From: Methylobacterium sp. NMS14P
GTDB lineage: Bacteria > Pseudomonadota > Alphaproteobacteria > Rhizobiales > Beijerinckiaceae
Assembly (NCBI RefSeq): GCF_028583545.1
Contig: NZ_CP087106.1
Span: forward strand, 2,238,501 to 2,302,500
Reading direction: 5' to 3'
Length of the DNA: 64,000 bases
Of this stretch, positions 17,757-25,902 are shown piece by piece. The notes beneath the pieces were generated by a model. That model worked only from the letters and a program-made list of their open reading frames with translations. It did no database searches and had not been told where the DNA came from. The position numbers and the translations under genes were made by a program. How positions within the stretch are numbered: position 1 is the first letter of the stretch; every line of letters begins with the position of its first letter.

Positions 17757-18008
17757 TCAGGCGTCCTCGGGCAGCTTCACGCGGCTGGGCTGGAACACCG
17801 CCCGGTTCAGCCACATGAAGCCCTGCTGGATGTTGGTGATCGCCAGCGCGGCCATGCGCCCGTCCATGCCCTCGGCATCACGGATCGCTTCGGCGGCGCG
17901 GATGCACCGCTCCTCCAGGAGCTTGTTCTCGTTGACGATGGCGACCTTGTCGGCGCCCTGCGGCAGGTAGCCCGAAACGGGCAAGCCCTGATGCTGTTCG
18001 TCGGCCAT
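17757..18008 (-). CDS. Acb2/Tad1-hairpin-like protein (anti-CBASS/Thoeris candidate)
   Basis: 83 aa from the ATG at 18008, 1 nt after the upstream stop. The C-terminal 50 residues form a helical hairpin with ENKLLEERCIRAAEAIRD and ALAITNIQQGFMWLNRAVFQ. The phrase T-D/N-I/L-Q-x-G-x-M-x-L-x-RA is the core of Acb2, the phage sponge that binds cyclic di- and trinucleotides and gcADPR. Length fits the family (about 80-95 aa). It is a cargo gene between connector genes. Binding is inferred from this similarity, not proved. Confidence 0.72.
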   Translation of the reverse strand: MADEQHQGLPVSGYLPQGADKVAIVNENKLLEERCIRAAEAIRDAEGMDGRMAALAITNIQQGFMWLNRAVFQPSRVKLPEDA

Positions 18009-18009
18009 G

Positions 18010-18507
18010 TCAGGCACCCTTCTTCGGCTTGACCATGTACTGGATGGACCGGCGCATCTCGCCCGTGTCCACCAGGGGCTTCTCTCTCGTAACGCCACGG
18101 GCTTTGCGTGCCGCGAGAGTTCGCTCGGAGAGCGGCGCGAACGTGCCGTCGTCGATCTGCCGGCGCACGGCATCCGTGGCGATGAGGCCGACCTTCTGGT
18201 GCGCGGCCTCGATCGCCTGGAAGTCGCCCGTCAACACCGCTTTTCCGGCGCTCCGGTAGATGCTGACGATACGCTCCTGCGCCGACTGCACGCCGGGGAC
18301 GAGAAATGGCCGAGCGGGAATGTGCTGGTCCGGCGCACCGAACTCCTGGATGTACCCGATCGTGGCGTTGGAGGGCGGCGCGGGCTCGCCCTTCACAGGT
18401 GTCCGCGCATCGCCGCCGGGGATGCCGACGTAGACGCCGTTTTTCGTCAGGGCGAGGACAGCTTTATCGAGAAGGCCGAACCGGTCCGCGACCTTGATGA
18501 CGGGCAT
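18010..18507 (-). CDS. Tail completion / gp10-like protein
   Basis: 165 aa. NGVYVGIPGGDAR, YIQEFGAPDQHIPARPFLVPG and the C-terminal PLVDTGEMRRSIQYMV are the standard signature of gpG/HK97 gp10-like head-tail joining or virion morphogenesis proteins. It lies between the DUF4054 connector and the Acb2-like gene. Confidence 0.75.
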   Translation of the reverse strand: MPVIKVADRFGLLDKAVLALTKNGVYVGIPGGDARTPVKGEPAPPSNATIGYIQEFGAPDQHIPARPFLVPGVQSAQERIVSIYRSAGKAVLTGDFQAIEAAHQKVGLIATDAVRRQIDDGTFAPLSERTLAARKARGVTREKPLVDTGEMRRSIQYMVKPKKGA

Positions 18508-18511
18508 GGCG

Positions 18512-18946
18512 TCAGACCCGGGTCATGCCACCGAGCGGCGTCCGGCCGGGCACGGTGTAGCGGGGACCACCCGCGAACCCGCGGATGATCTGGTAGTAGC
18601 GCTGCCCGTAGGACGTCGCGTTCCACTCGCCCGCGCCCGCGATGCTGGTGAGCCCGGCATCGACGCCCTTGGAAACCGGGCCGACGGACTTCGACGTTGC
18701 GACGGTGATCGGAGCACCGATGTTCGCACCACCGCCGATCAGTGCCGCACGGGCGGACTGCGCCGCCAGCACGAGATAGTGGGCGGCAAAGAGAAGCTGC
18801 GCCAGCGTGCCCTGCGCGCCGTATCGCGTCGCGTCCACCACCGTGCCGGCTTGGCCAAGCCAGAAGGCTACCGTGGCATCCGGGAACGCCACGACGCTCC
18901 CGAACTCCGGAAACGCTGCGACGAGATCGGCGCGCGCGAGGGTCAC
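18512..18946 (-). CDS. Head-tail connector, DUF4054
   Basis: 144 aa. The N-terminus FRAFPEF-like (LVAAFPEFGSVVAFPDATV), the central AAHYLVLAAQ and the C-terminal TSYGQRYYQIIRGF fit the DUF4054 family, adaptor-like proteins that bind below the portal. The start overlaps the upstream gene's stop by 4 nt. Confidence 0.8.
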   Translation of the reverse strand: MTLARADLVAAFPEFGSVVAFPDATVAFWLGQAGTVVDATRYGAQGTLAQLLFAAHYLVLAAQSARAALIGGGANIGAPITVATSKSVGPVSKGVDAGLTSIAGAGEWNATSYGQRYYQIIRGFAGGPRYTVPGRTPLGGMTRV

Positions 18947-19434
18947 GCGTGCCGCTTCTTGCCTGCGGACGCATCCTTCACGGCATTCGCGGACGGGCCG
19001 CCGTCCAGCAGAGTCTGCGAGCGCGGCGAGTTGTCGACCGGCGCGTCGCTGGTCGCGGCCATGTCGGTGGCGGACACTGGTGCATCGCCGCCGACCGTGC
19101 TGCCCTTGCTCGCCAGATTCTTCTCGTCCTTGTCGCCGGTGATGGCGTCGAGGCCGGGCTGGAAGCCGTAGGACGGCTCGGAAGGCTCCTCATCACCCAT
19201 CTCACGCAGAAGCTCACCCTGCACGGCCGGGTGAAGCGGGTTGGCCTTCAGCCACGCGCGATACAGATCAGCGGGTACACCCTCGGTGACGGCTTCGCCG
19301 CCGTCGTGCGGGGCGCCAGCGATGACATGCGAGCGCAGCGGCCCGGCCTCGCCCGGCTTCTCGATGTTCTCCATCGGCTCGGTGATGCGGATGGCGGTGT
19401 GCAGGCGCGAGCCCACGCGGATGATGTCGGACAT
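18943..19434 (-). CDS. Phage head-region protein, unknown
   Basis: 163 aa from the ATG at 19434. The N-terminal half is compact (IRVGSRLHTAIRITEPM, VPADLYRAWLKANPLH). The C-terminal 60 residues are acidic and Ser/Ala-rich, ending in a basic tail. It lies between capsid-region and connector genes and is likely a structural or assembly factor. No family recognised. Confidence 0.55.
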   Translation of the reverse strand: MSDIIRVGSRLHTAIRITEPMENIEKPGEAGPLRSHVIAGAPHDGGEAVTEGVPADLYRAWLKANPLHPAVQGELLREMGDEEPSEPSYGFQPGLDAITGDKDEKNLASKGSTVGGDAPVSATDMAATSDAPVDNSPRSQTLLDGGPSANAVKDASAGKKRHA

Positions 19435-19465
19435 GGCTGTCTCCGAGCGATGCGAGGGCCGTGCG

Positions 19466-19924
19466 TCAGGCCGCGGCCGGCTGAATGGTGCGCTTGAACT
19501 CGTTGGGCAGGTTCTTGGGATCGACGGGTTCGAACCCGCTGCGCTCGCCGACGTGGTCGCGAGCCTGACCGGTGGTGTCGCCGCCCTCATGGGCGAAGAC
19601 GATGCCCTTCGTGAGCACGTCAGAGTCGGCGTTCTGCGCCTTCCACTTGGCCCAGAAGTCGGAGGGGATACCCGGCGTCAGCGCGAAGCCGGCCGCCATG
19701 CGGGTGCCGTCGCCGGCCTCGATGCGCGCGTGGACGGGTGCAACCCCCTTCAGCACGTACTGCGGCCCGACATGCTTGTGGATCACCATGTCCCGCTGCA
19801 CGGGCTTGCCGGCGGCGTCGATGTCGGTGCGCTGACCGACCTTGAAGAGCTCCTGGAGCTGCAGCACAAGGCCGTGCGGCAGCTTGGAGGCGACGGTGAC
19901 AGTGGTTGCTGAGCTGCCGGCCAT
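19466..19924 (-). CDS. Conserved phage head-region protein
   Basis: 152 aa. Contains KLPHGLVLQL near the N-terminus and GFALTPGIPSDFWAKW in the middle, a pattern I associate with a conserved protein next to DUF2184 capsid genes. Start is 2 nt from the capsid stop. Function unknown; possibly decoration or assembly. Confidence 0.55.
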   Translation of the reverse strand: MAGSSATTVTVASKLPHGLVLQLQELFKVGQRTDIDAAGKPVQRDMVIHKHVGPQYVLKGVAPVHARIEAGDGTRMAAGFALTPGIPSDFWAKWKAQNADSDVLTKGIVFAHEGGDTTGQARDHVGERSGFEPVDPKNLPNEFKRTIQPAAA

Positions 19925-19926
19925 GA

Positions 19927-20967
19927 TCAGATCCCCAGCATCTGCGCGCAGGCGAGCGGGTACTTGATGATCGCGCCCCAGGTGGTGCCGGCCTTCTTCT
20001 GCTTGGCGGCCGACAGCTCGCGGACGAGCGGGAAGTCGCGCATCTTCTCGCCGAAGGCGCAGTAGCCAACGTCATTGCCGTCGAAGCGCTTGGCCCAGAG
20101 CTGGGCGACGTTGCCCGAAGCCGTGGCGTAGCGGGCGTCGGTGACGACCGTCAGCCGCGGGAAAGTCTTCTTCAGGAGGTCGTTGGCCGAGACGCCGAAG
20201 TTGTTCACGGCGGTCAGCGCGAGGTTGGAACCCGGCGAGACGACCAGCACGAGCTCGTCGTCGACCGACACGCGGTCACCGGTCTGCGCGATCAGCGTGG
20301 ACATCAGCGACTGCAGATCGAGGTTCACCTCGTTCGGGGTCGCGACCACGACACCGTTATTGACCCACTTGTTGCCGCCCGCGGCCTTCGCGGACGGCGT
20401 GATTGCGGCCGAGAGCGCCGGGTCGTTGAGCGTCCCGTAGTTCTGAAGGTTCGCGATGCCGAAGTGGTAGGAATAGTCCCGGAATTTCTCCAGGGTCATA
20501 GCCCCGGACTGCTGCTGCTCGCCGACCCAGTTGAGCTTGGCGAGTCCGGCCACCTCAGCGGCCAAGTCCCCGTACTCGATGATGGTCTGGAACTTGTAGG
20601 ACTGCCGCTGCGGGAACATGAAGTTCGCGTCGGACTTGCCGTTCTCGTTGAAGTCGCCGTAGCTCGACACCTCGCCGGTGTTCTCGATCACCGGGAACAT
20701 CGCGGTCTGGGTCGTCCAATCGCCGACCTTCTTCTCGCCCAGCAACTCCGCGCCCTTGTTCGGGGTCTGGAGGATCCGGACGACTTCCGGGTCGGTGTAG
20801 GTCGTGAGGTAGGCGGGGATGCCGGCACTCGGCGTGGTGACCAGCACGGGCTGGGCGTCCATCGCGAGGTGGAAATCCCGGCGGAACTCCTCGGGCATCC
20901 AGTCCTGGCCGAGCGGGATAATGCCCCACTCGCGCTCCAGGCGTGCGAAATCGGTGCGCGCGTTCAT
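19927..20967 (-). CDS. Major capsid protein (DUF2184)
   Basis: 346 aa. Family features: QPVLVTTPSAGIPAYLTTY, the E-loop-like SYGDFNENGKSDANFMFPQR with QSYKFQTIIEYGDLA, and the C-terminal FGEKMRDFPLVRELSAAK. This is the DUF2184 HK97-fold capsid family. It follows the cement and protease/scaffold genes, the usual head cassette order. Confidence 0.88.
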   Translation of the reverse strand: MNARTDFARLEREWGIIPLGQDWMPEEFRRDFHLAMDAQPVLVTTPSAGIPAYLTTYTDPEVVRILQTPNKGAELLGEKKVGDWTTQTAMFPVIENTGEVSSYGDFNENGKSDANFMFPQRQSYKFQTIIEYGDLAAEVAGLAKLNWVGEQQQSGAMTLEKFRDYSYHFGIANLQNYGTLNDPALSAAITPSAKAAGGNKWVNNGVVVATPNEVNLDLQSLMSTLIAQTGDRVSVDDELVLVVSPGSNLALTAVNNFGVSANDLLKKTFPRLTVVTDARYATASGNVAQLWAKRFDGNDVGYCAFGEKMRDFPLVRELSAAKQKKAGTTWGAIIKYPLACAQMLGI

Positions 20968-20995
20968 GGTGCGTGTTCCTTCAGTGCGACGGGGC

Positions 20996-21496
20996 TCAGC
21001 CGGGGATGGTGTTGGACATCTTGATCAGCTCGCCCGCCGCGCCGATCGAATGGGCGTACCACTTGGTCTCGACGGAGCCGCTCACGGTCGCGCCGGTGGC
21101 GGCGAACGAAACGGTCCCGTTGCTGGTGTTGGCGAAGGCCTTCATGCCCTTCGTGACCGCGCCAGCGCCGGCGTTCTTCACGAAGAAGTCGCCCTCGTCG
21201 AAGAGGTCGCCGACCGGCTGACCCTGCTGGATCGTCATGCCGAACTCGGCGAGGTAGGTGACGATCAGCGCGTTTAGGTTGCGGTGCACAAAGCCGGTCG
21301 GGAGACCGGTTCCGCTGTTCTGCAGCACTGTGCCGGTGGCCGTGTCCGCCCAGGCGAAGAGGCCGACGGTCAGACCGCTCGGGCCGGCGACGTAGCCGCC
21401 CGGCACCGAGAGCGCCGAATGGCGCGGGTTCGTCGAGCAGAAGTCGCCGGCGACGCCGGGAGCCTGCGTGACGTTGATGGACTGCTGGAAGGGCAT
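20996..21496 (-). CDS. Capsid cement/decoration protein
   Basis: 166 aa, Gly/Thr-rich beta protein with HSALSVPGGYVAGPSGLTVG, VTYLAEFGMTIQQGQPVGDL and WYAHSIGAAGELIKMS. It resembles gp24-type structural cement proteins found directly upstream of DUF2184 capsids. It would stabilise the capsid lattice. Confidence 0.7.
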   Translation of the reverse strand: MPFQQSINVTQAPGVAGDFCSTNPRHSALSVPGGYVAGPSGLTVGLFAWADTATGTVLQNSGTGLPTGFVHRNLNALIVTYLAEFGMTIQQGQPVGDLFDEGDFFVKNAGAGAVTKGMKAFANTSNGTVSFAATGATVSGSVETKWYAHSIGAAGELIKMSNTIPG

Positions 21497-21509
21497 GGGT
21501 CGCTCCCTC

Positions 21510-22919
21510 TCACTTCAGGCGGTTGGCGTGGGGGAAGCGATCCGCGAAGTCCTTGGTCGCGGCGGCATCCATGGCGAGGCGGGCCGGGCGGGGCGTGACC
21601 TCGCTCGGCTTCGAGGTGGCCTTCAGGATGGCCGGGTAGGCGGAGGGGTGTACGCCCGCGACATCGACCTTCAGGGCGCCGAGCGCGGTCCGGTAGACGT
21701 CCTCAGCCGAATCGTGGGCCATAGCGAGATCGCCGACCCACGGGTGAACAGCGCGCTCGGCCTCACGGATCGCGCGCTGCTCGGCCGCCGCCTCGGTGCG
21801 GGCCCGGGTGACAGCGGCGTCGATGGCCGCGTCCATGGCAGGCTTGGAGACCATGCCCTTGGTGGCGGTCTGCACCGCAGTGGCGACGGCCTTGCGATCC
21901 ATCGCGGGCGCGCCGCCAAGCATGCCGAGCACGCGCTCGATCTCCTCGTCGGTGAGGCCCTTCTCCTTGAGGAAGGCCTTGGCGCCCTCGGCGTCGTCCT
22001 GCGCCTCGCCGCCGTTGCCTTCGCCGCCGGCGCCGGCCATGTCGTCGATCTTCCCCTCGACGGTCTCGGCGACCTCGGGCGGGGTCAGGTCGACGAGCGC
22101 CTCGACCACCTCGGGGAGGTCGTCGAGGTCGGCGTCCTGAGCGAGCTTGCCGCGGGCAGCCTTCTGCACGCCGAGCACGATCGCGGGCACGCTGGTCTTC
22201 ATCGTCTTAGCCGTCAGGCCGGCGACGATCGGGCCCAGGTCGATCGCCTTGTCCTGGGCGAGCTTGGGTCGGAGGTAGGCGAACAGCGCGCCCTGCGTGT
22301 GCGCAGCAGCCCGCGACAGGGCGGTGGATGCCATGATGAGGGTTCCTCGGGATGGTGCGGAATCGCCGACAACGACATCGGGCCCGGCGCGGCCCTTCTT
22401 CACGAGAGCGACATGGTTCGCGACGATGTCGCGCATGACGCCATCGTAGGCGTGGCCATCCTCCGTGCGCCCGGCCGTCATGTCGGCGCGGTAGCGGTAG
22501 GCGGAGGACAGTTCCTTCTGTGACCCGTCCTGGATCAGGCGAATGGCCGGCCCGGACCAGCAGGACAGATCGGCACGCAGGTACGGCGGATCCCAGGCCG
22601 CATTGGACAGGGCGCCGACGGTGCGGGTGTGATCGTGGTCGTCCGCGTTGACCGGGTTGTGGTCGAGCAGCAGCGGCTTCCCGTTGAAGCTGTCGACGGC
22701 CTTGGCCAGTTCCTCGGGGTCGCGGAGCAGCTTGTAGCGGCGGTCCGCGTCCAACCCGAGGTCACGCCAGTTCGGGATCTCGCGGCCCAGGTACTCGCAG
22801 ACGTTGGCCTTGCTGATGGCGGTTCGCGCCACGTGCAGGTGACCGTCGCCGTCGAGGCGCCGCGCCGTCGGCGCGAGATCGAAGGCCAGGGTGTCCTGGC
22901 GCTTGTCATGTAGGAGCAT
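21510..22919 (-). CDS. DUF2213 head maturation protease/scaffold fusion
   Basis: 469 aa. The N-terminal 190 residues match DUF2213, with FNGKPLLLDHNPVN, KELSSAYRYRADM (probable Ser) and IVANHVALVKKGRAGPDV (probable His). The C-terminal 280 residues are acidic and helical with no obvious fold, as in an internal scaffold. Phages of this type encode protease and scaffold as one protein, so self-cleavage after assembly is expected. Confidence 0.8.
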   Translation of the reverse strand: MLLHDKRQDTLAFDLAPTARRLDGDGHLHVARTAISKANVCEYLGREIPNWRDLGLDADRRYKLLRDPEELAKAVDSFNGKPLLLDHNPVNADDHDHTRTVGALSNAAWDPPYLRADLSCWSGPAIRLIQDGSQKELSSAYRYRADMTAGRTEDGHAYDGVMRDIVANHVALVKKGRAGPDVVVGDSAPSRGTLIMASTALSRAAAHTQGALFAYLRPKLAQDKAIDLGPIVAGLTAKTMKTSVPAIVLGVQKAARGKLAQDADLDDLPEVVEALVDLTPPEVAETVEGKIDDMAGAGGEGNGGEAQDDAEGAKAFLKEKGLTDEEIERVLGMLGGAPAMDRKAVATAVQTATKGMVSKPAMDAAIDAAVTRARTEAAAEQRAIREAERAVHPWVGDLAMAHDSAEDVYRTALGALKVDVAGVHPSAYPAILKATSKPSEVTPRPARLAMDAAATKDFADRFPHANRLK

Positions 22920-22949
22920 GGCGCCTCGCGAGCGCCATACGGCGCTGTT

Positions 22950-23417
22950 CTAGGTGCGCTTTGGCCCGGTGTTGGCGAGCGGCGCCGTCAGCGCTCTCGT
23001 CAGGTCCCAGCCCTTCAGGATGCGAAAACGCAGGGTGTTAATCGGGAGGCCGGCTTCTTTCGCGAGAGTGGCCAGCGGGACTTGTTTGCCGTCCACCTCA
23101 ACGAACCGCGTGTTCCGGCGGTTGACCATTTGCTCTGCGGGCGTCGCCCAGCGGCAGTTGCCGGGCTCGTAGCCCTTGTCGTTGTCCTTGCGGTCCAATT
23201 GGTGAGCGGGCGTCGGCCTCGACCCCATGTCCGCGAAGAAGGCTGCGAAATCGCGCCAGCGCTCGCAGACTTGGATGCCGCGACCGCCATAGCTGGCATA
23301 CCGCGGGTTTTTGGGATTCTCGCACCGCTGTCGAGCCTTTCGCCAAGCCTCGTACTCGGCGGTTGTCGCCCCAAAGGATGCGTGTCCGTGCGTTTGGTTT
23401 ATAACCTTCTGAGCCAC
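22950..23417 (-). CDS. HNH-like selfish nuclease
   Basis: 155 aa. Contains YASYGGRGIQVCERWRDF, LDRKDNDKGYEPGNCRWAT and EQMVNRRNT, a very widespread HNH/His-Me-type mobile family, followed by an HTH-like module (LATLAKEAGLPINTLRFRIL). It is inserted between the head protease and Mu-F-like genes. Probably a homing endonuclease. Confidence 0.75.
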   Translation of the reverse strand: MAQKVINQTHGHASFGATTAEYEAWRKARQRCENPKNPRYASYGGRGIQVCERWRDFAAFFADMGSRPTPAHQLDRKDNDKGYEPGNCRWATPAEQMVNRRNTRFVEVDGKQVPLATLAKEAGLPINTLRFRILKGWDLTRALTAPLANTGPKRT

Positions 23418-23501
23418 TGAGCGCTCCTACGCTTGGCTGGTTAGAGCCGTCGCAGGTGTTGCAAGCGCCCGCGGCGGCTCGCTTATCTTAGCACATCAGT
23501 T

Positions 23502-24239
23502 TTAGTCAGGCACGATTACTTCGCACCAGCATCTACAATTCCAGATCCCGCCCGGCAGTGCACGGTGGCCGGGGTCGCACTCGGGCGGATCGTCCCAACG
23601 GAAGGTCTGCCCGTTGAGCTTGCGGTGGCTGGCCCGGACGTCCGAGTCGCCCGCGGTGCGCCAGACGAAGTGTGTCGAGCCGACGTGCTGCGCCCGGGCC
23701 TTCGTCAGCTCGGTCGCGGTGCGCGAGACCTCGGTGCGGGCAATCAGGGTCGCCCGGCTCTTCGTGACCTCGCCCGTGGCCGCGATCTCGGCCGCGATGT
23801 CCTCGGCGCGGCGACCCTGCGAAATGCCTTCCAGCGTGAGCCGGTGGACGCGCTCGGCGGCCTCCAGCGGTAGCGACTTGATCAGCCCTACCTGCCGGTC
23901 CAGCGCCTCGCGCGTCGCTTGGCCGGTCGGAGCGTCGTCGATCTCGCGTCGCAGACCGCGGCCGATGCTGGCTGACAGCTTGCGCCAAGCCGACCGGTCC
24001 GCCGCTGCCACCTCGGCAACCATCCTCTCACCGACGGCACGAGCCCAGGGGTCGAGCGTGTCGGCGTAGCGCCGGAGAGCGCCGGCCATGGCGTCGGCTG
24101 CGGCCTGGGTACCGGCCTCGAAACCCGAGACGATGTCCCCGACGTGACGCGCGATCCGGCGCAGCCGCTGCCCGTACTGCTTCTCCAGTCGCTTCGCCCG
24201 TTTGAACAGCGAGGCCGCCGAGAGCGGTCCGCGGTCCAT
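23502..24239 (-). CDS. Mu F-like head morphogenesis protein
   Basis: 245 aa from the ATG at 24239. The C-terminal domain shows TLIARTEVSRTATELTKARA, FVWRTAGDSDVRASHRKLNG and the terminal GIWNCRCWCEVIVPD, the standard Mu gpF/SPP1 gp7 signature. The N-terminal half is helical. It is a minor head protein that follows the portal gene. Confidence 0.85.
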   Translation of the reverse strand: MDRGPLSAASLFKRAKRLEKQYGQRLRRIARHVGDIVSGFEAGTQAAADAMAGALRRYADTLDPWARAVGERMVAEVAAADRSAWRKLSASIGRGLRREIDDAPTGQATREALDRQVGLIKSLPLEAAERVHRLTLEGISQGRRAEDIAAEIAATGEVTKSRATLIARTEVSRTATELTKARAQHVGSTHFVWRTAGDSDVRASHRKLNGQTFRWDDPPECDPGHRALPGGIWNCRCWCEVIVPD

Positions 24240-24324
24240 TGCCAGGATCGGCTCTGAGATCCGAGGACGAGACGATGCCGCGGCCGCCTGCCGAGATCGG
24301 ATCGACAGGCGCGAGTATGGCGAT

Positions 24325-25902
24325 TCAGGCCGCGGCGCGGCGGTCTGTGTCGTCAGCATCGTCGCGCTCGTCGGAAGGACCGGACACCCCGGGCAGGTCG
24401 CCTTCGCCACCCACGTCGTCGACATCCAGCGTCAGGTCGAGGCCCGGGTAGGCGGTCCCCTCCTGACGCGCGATCCGCTGACGCTCCTCACTCGGGAGGA
24501 TCACGTTGCTGTCGATCATGGCCTGAGCCGTGCGGGCCTCGACCTCGCGAACCTCGGCGCGCTCCTTCTCGTCCATCGTCCAGAGCGGCTCGAACGTGAA
24601 GGTGATGTCGGGATCGACGTCGCCGAAGCGCGAGAGCTGGATCAGGTCGATGACCGTCGTCAGCGGCGCGCGGTAGTCGTCCTCCTGCTTGGCGTGGATC
24701 CAGTCGTACCAAGCCCGGATCTCGCCGTCGGAGGAGGCGTTCAGGCCCGACGGCTGCAAGCCGGTGAACTTGATCAGCGGGATGCCGGCGATGCTGGCGA
24801 TGTGCTCCTGGCTTTGGGCCAGCAGGACGTCGAGCGTGCCGAGCGGGGTCGAGACGTTGAAGAACTCCTCGGCCGGGCTGGTGCCGCCGTTGCCCTTGTC
24901 GAGCACCATGGTGCCCTGGTTGTCTCGCATGAGCGTGAACAGCTCGATGCGGCGCTGGAGATTGTCGGCACCGCCGGAGGCCAGGGCGCTGACCAGATCC
25001 AGCTTGACGCCCGAAACCGAGAACGACCTGATCAGCGCCGCGACGCTGCTCTGGTTCTTCAGCCAGATGTCCACGTAGGGGCGGACCATCTGGGACAGCG
25101 AGACGCCGCCGAACGAGTAGGCGGGCTTCAGGAGGTCCGGCACCTCGCGCCCGACCAGCGTCAGCAGGCGCGTGGCGTGCACCGCCTTGCCCTGCACGTA
25201 CCAGAGCGTCGGGTGATACCAGTCCGGCCCGAGCGGGTCGGTGGTGTTGTAGCCGCCGGGGTAGCACCAGACCGGCTCGACGACGCGGAAGCCGCGCAGC
25301 GAGCCCTTGCGCACCTTCGCGATGCTGGCGGCGTCCCGACCGTTGCCGATCGGCGTCAGGCGCTCGGTCGGCGCGTCACCGCCGGCGAGGTCGACGTAGA
25401 TGTGGGCCCGGCCGAAGAACCCGTCGTGCTCGGAGGCGCGGCGGAAATGGTCTCGCACACCGAGCCGCTCGAGGTCCGAGACGATCGCCTCGACGCGGTT
25501 GGACTTGTCCTTGTCGCCCTTGGCCGTGACGCGGATCCAGCGCCGGGTCATCTCCGTCGCGACGGTCTCGCTCACCCGGCGATATTCGGGCCGCTGCGCG
25601 AGTTCGGAGAGCACGGGGTAGCCGAGGAAGGCTGCCGGATCCGCGATGCCGTATGCCGCCAGCCCGGACTGCGCCCAGCCGGCGGTGTCGGTGAAAGCAT
25701 CGTCCATCGCCAGCTTCGCGTCGGGTGCGACGCCGGGCGGGTGGAGAGCGGGCTTGAACGGATCGACCACCTTCTCGGTCTCGCCGCGGAGCTTCGCGAG
25801 CGCTGTGGCCTCGTGCGGGACGATGATGGTGCGGGGCGGCGCGGGCACAGCGGCGGGGGCCGCTACCTGCGCCCTCCGGCGGCGGGCGGCGCGCTTCGTC
25901 AA
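24325..25902 (-). CDS. Portal protein (DUF1073)
   Basis: 525 aa from a TTG at 25902, which overlaps the terminase stop (TTGA) and has a GAGG ribosome site 6 nt upstream; an ATG at 25992 would lie inside the terminase gene. Family features include ETVATEMTRRWIRVTAKG, HDGFFGRAHIYVDLAG and GLQPSGLNASSDGEIRAWYD. Current databases label this portal family Acb1-like N-terminal because one member carries the anti-CBASS nuclease; I see no 2H phosphoesterase HxT pair here. Confidence 0.87.
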   Translation of the reverse strand: MTKRAARRRRAQVAAPAAVPAPPRTIIVPHEATALAKLRGETEKVVDPFKPALHPPGVAPDAKLAMDDAFTDTAGWAQSGLAAYGIADPAAFLGYPVLSELAQRPEYRRVSETVATEMTRRWIRVTAKGDKDKSNRVEAIVSDLERLGVRDHFRRASEHDGFFGRAHIYVDLAGGDAPTERLTPIGNGRDAASIAKVRKGSLRGFRVVEPVWCYPGGYNTTDPLGPDWYHPTLWYVQGKAVHATRLLTLVGREVPDLLKPAYSFGGVSLSQMVRPYVDIWLKNQSSVAALIRSFSVSGVKLDLVSALASGGADNLQRRIELFTLMRDNQGTMVLDKGNGGTSPAEEFFNVSTPLGTLDVLLAQSQEHIASIAGIPLIKFTGLQPSGLNASSDGEIRAWYDWIHAKQEDDYRAPLTTVIDLIQLSRFGDVDPDITFTFEPLWTMDEKERAEVREVEARTAQAMIDSNVILPSEERQRIARQEGTAYPGLDLTLDVDDVGGEGDLPGVSGPSDERDDADDTDRRAAA

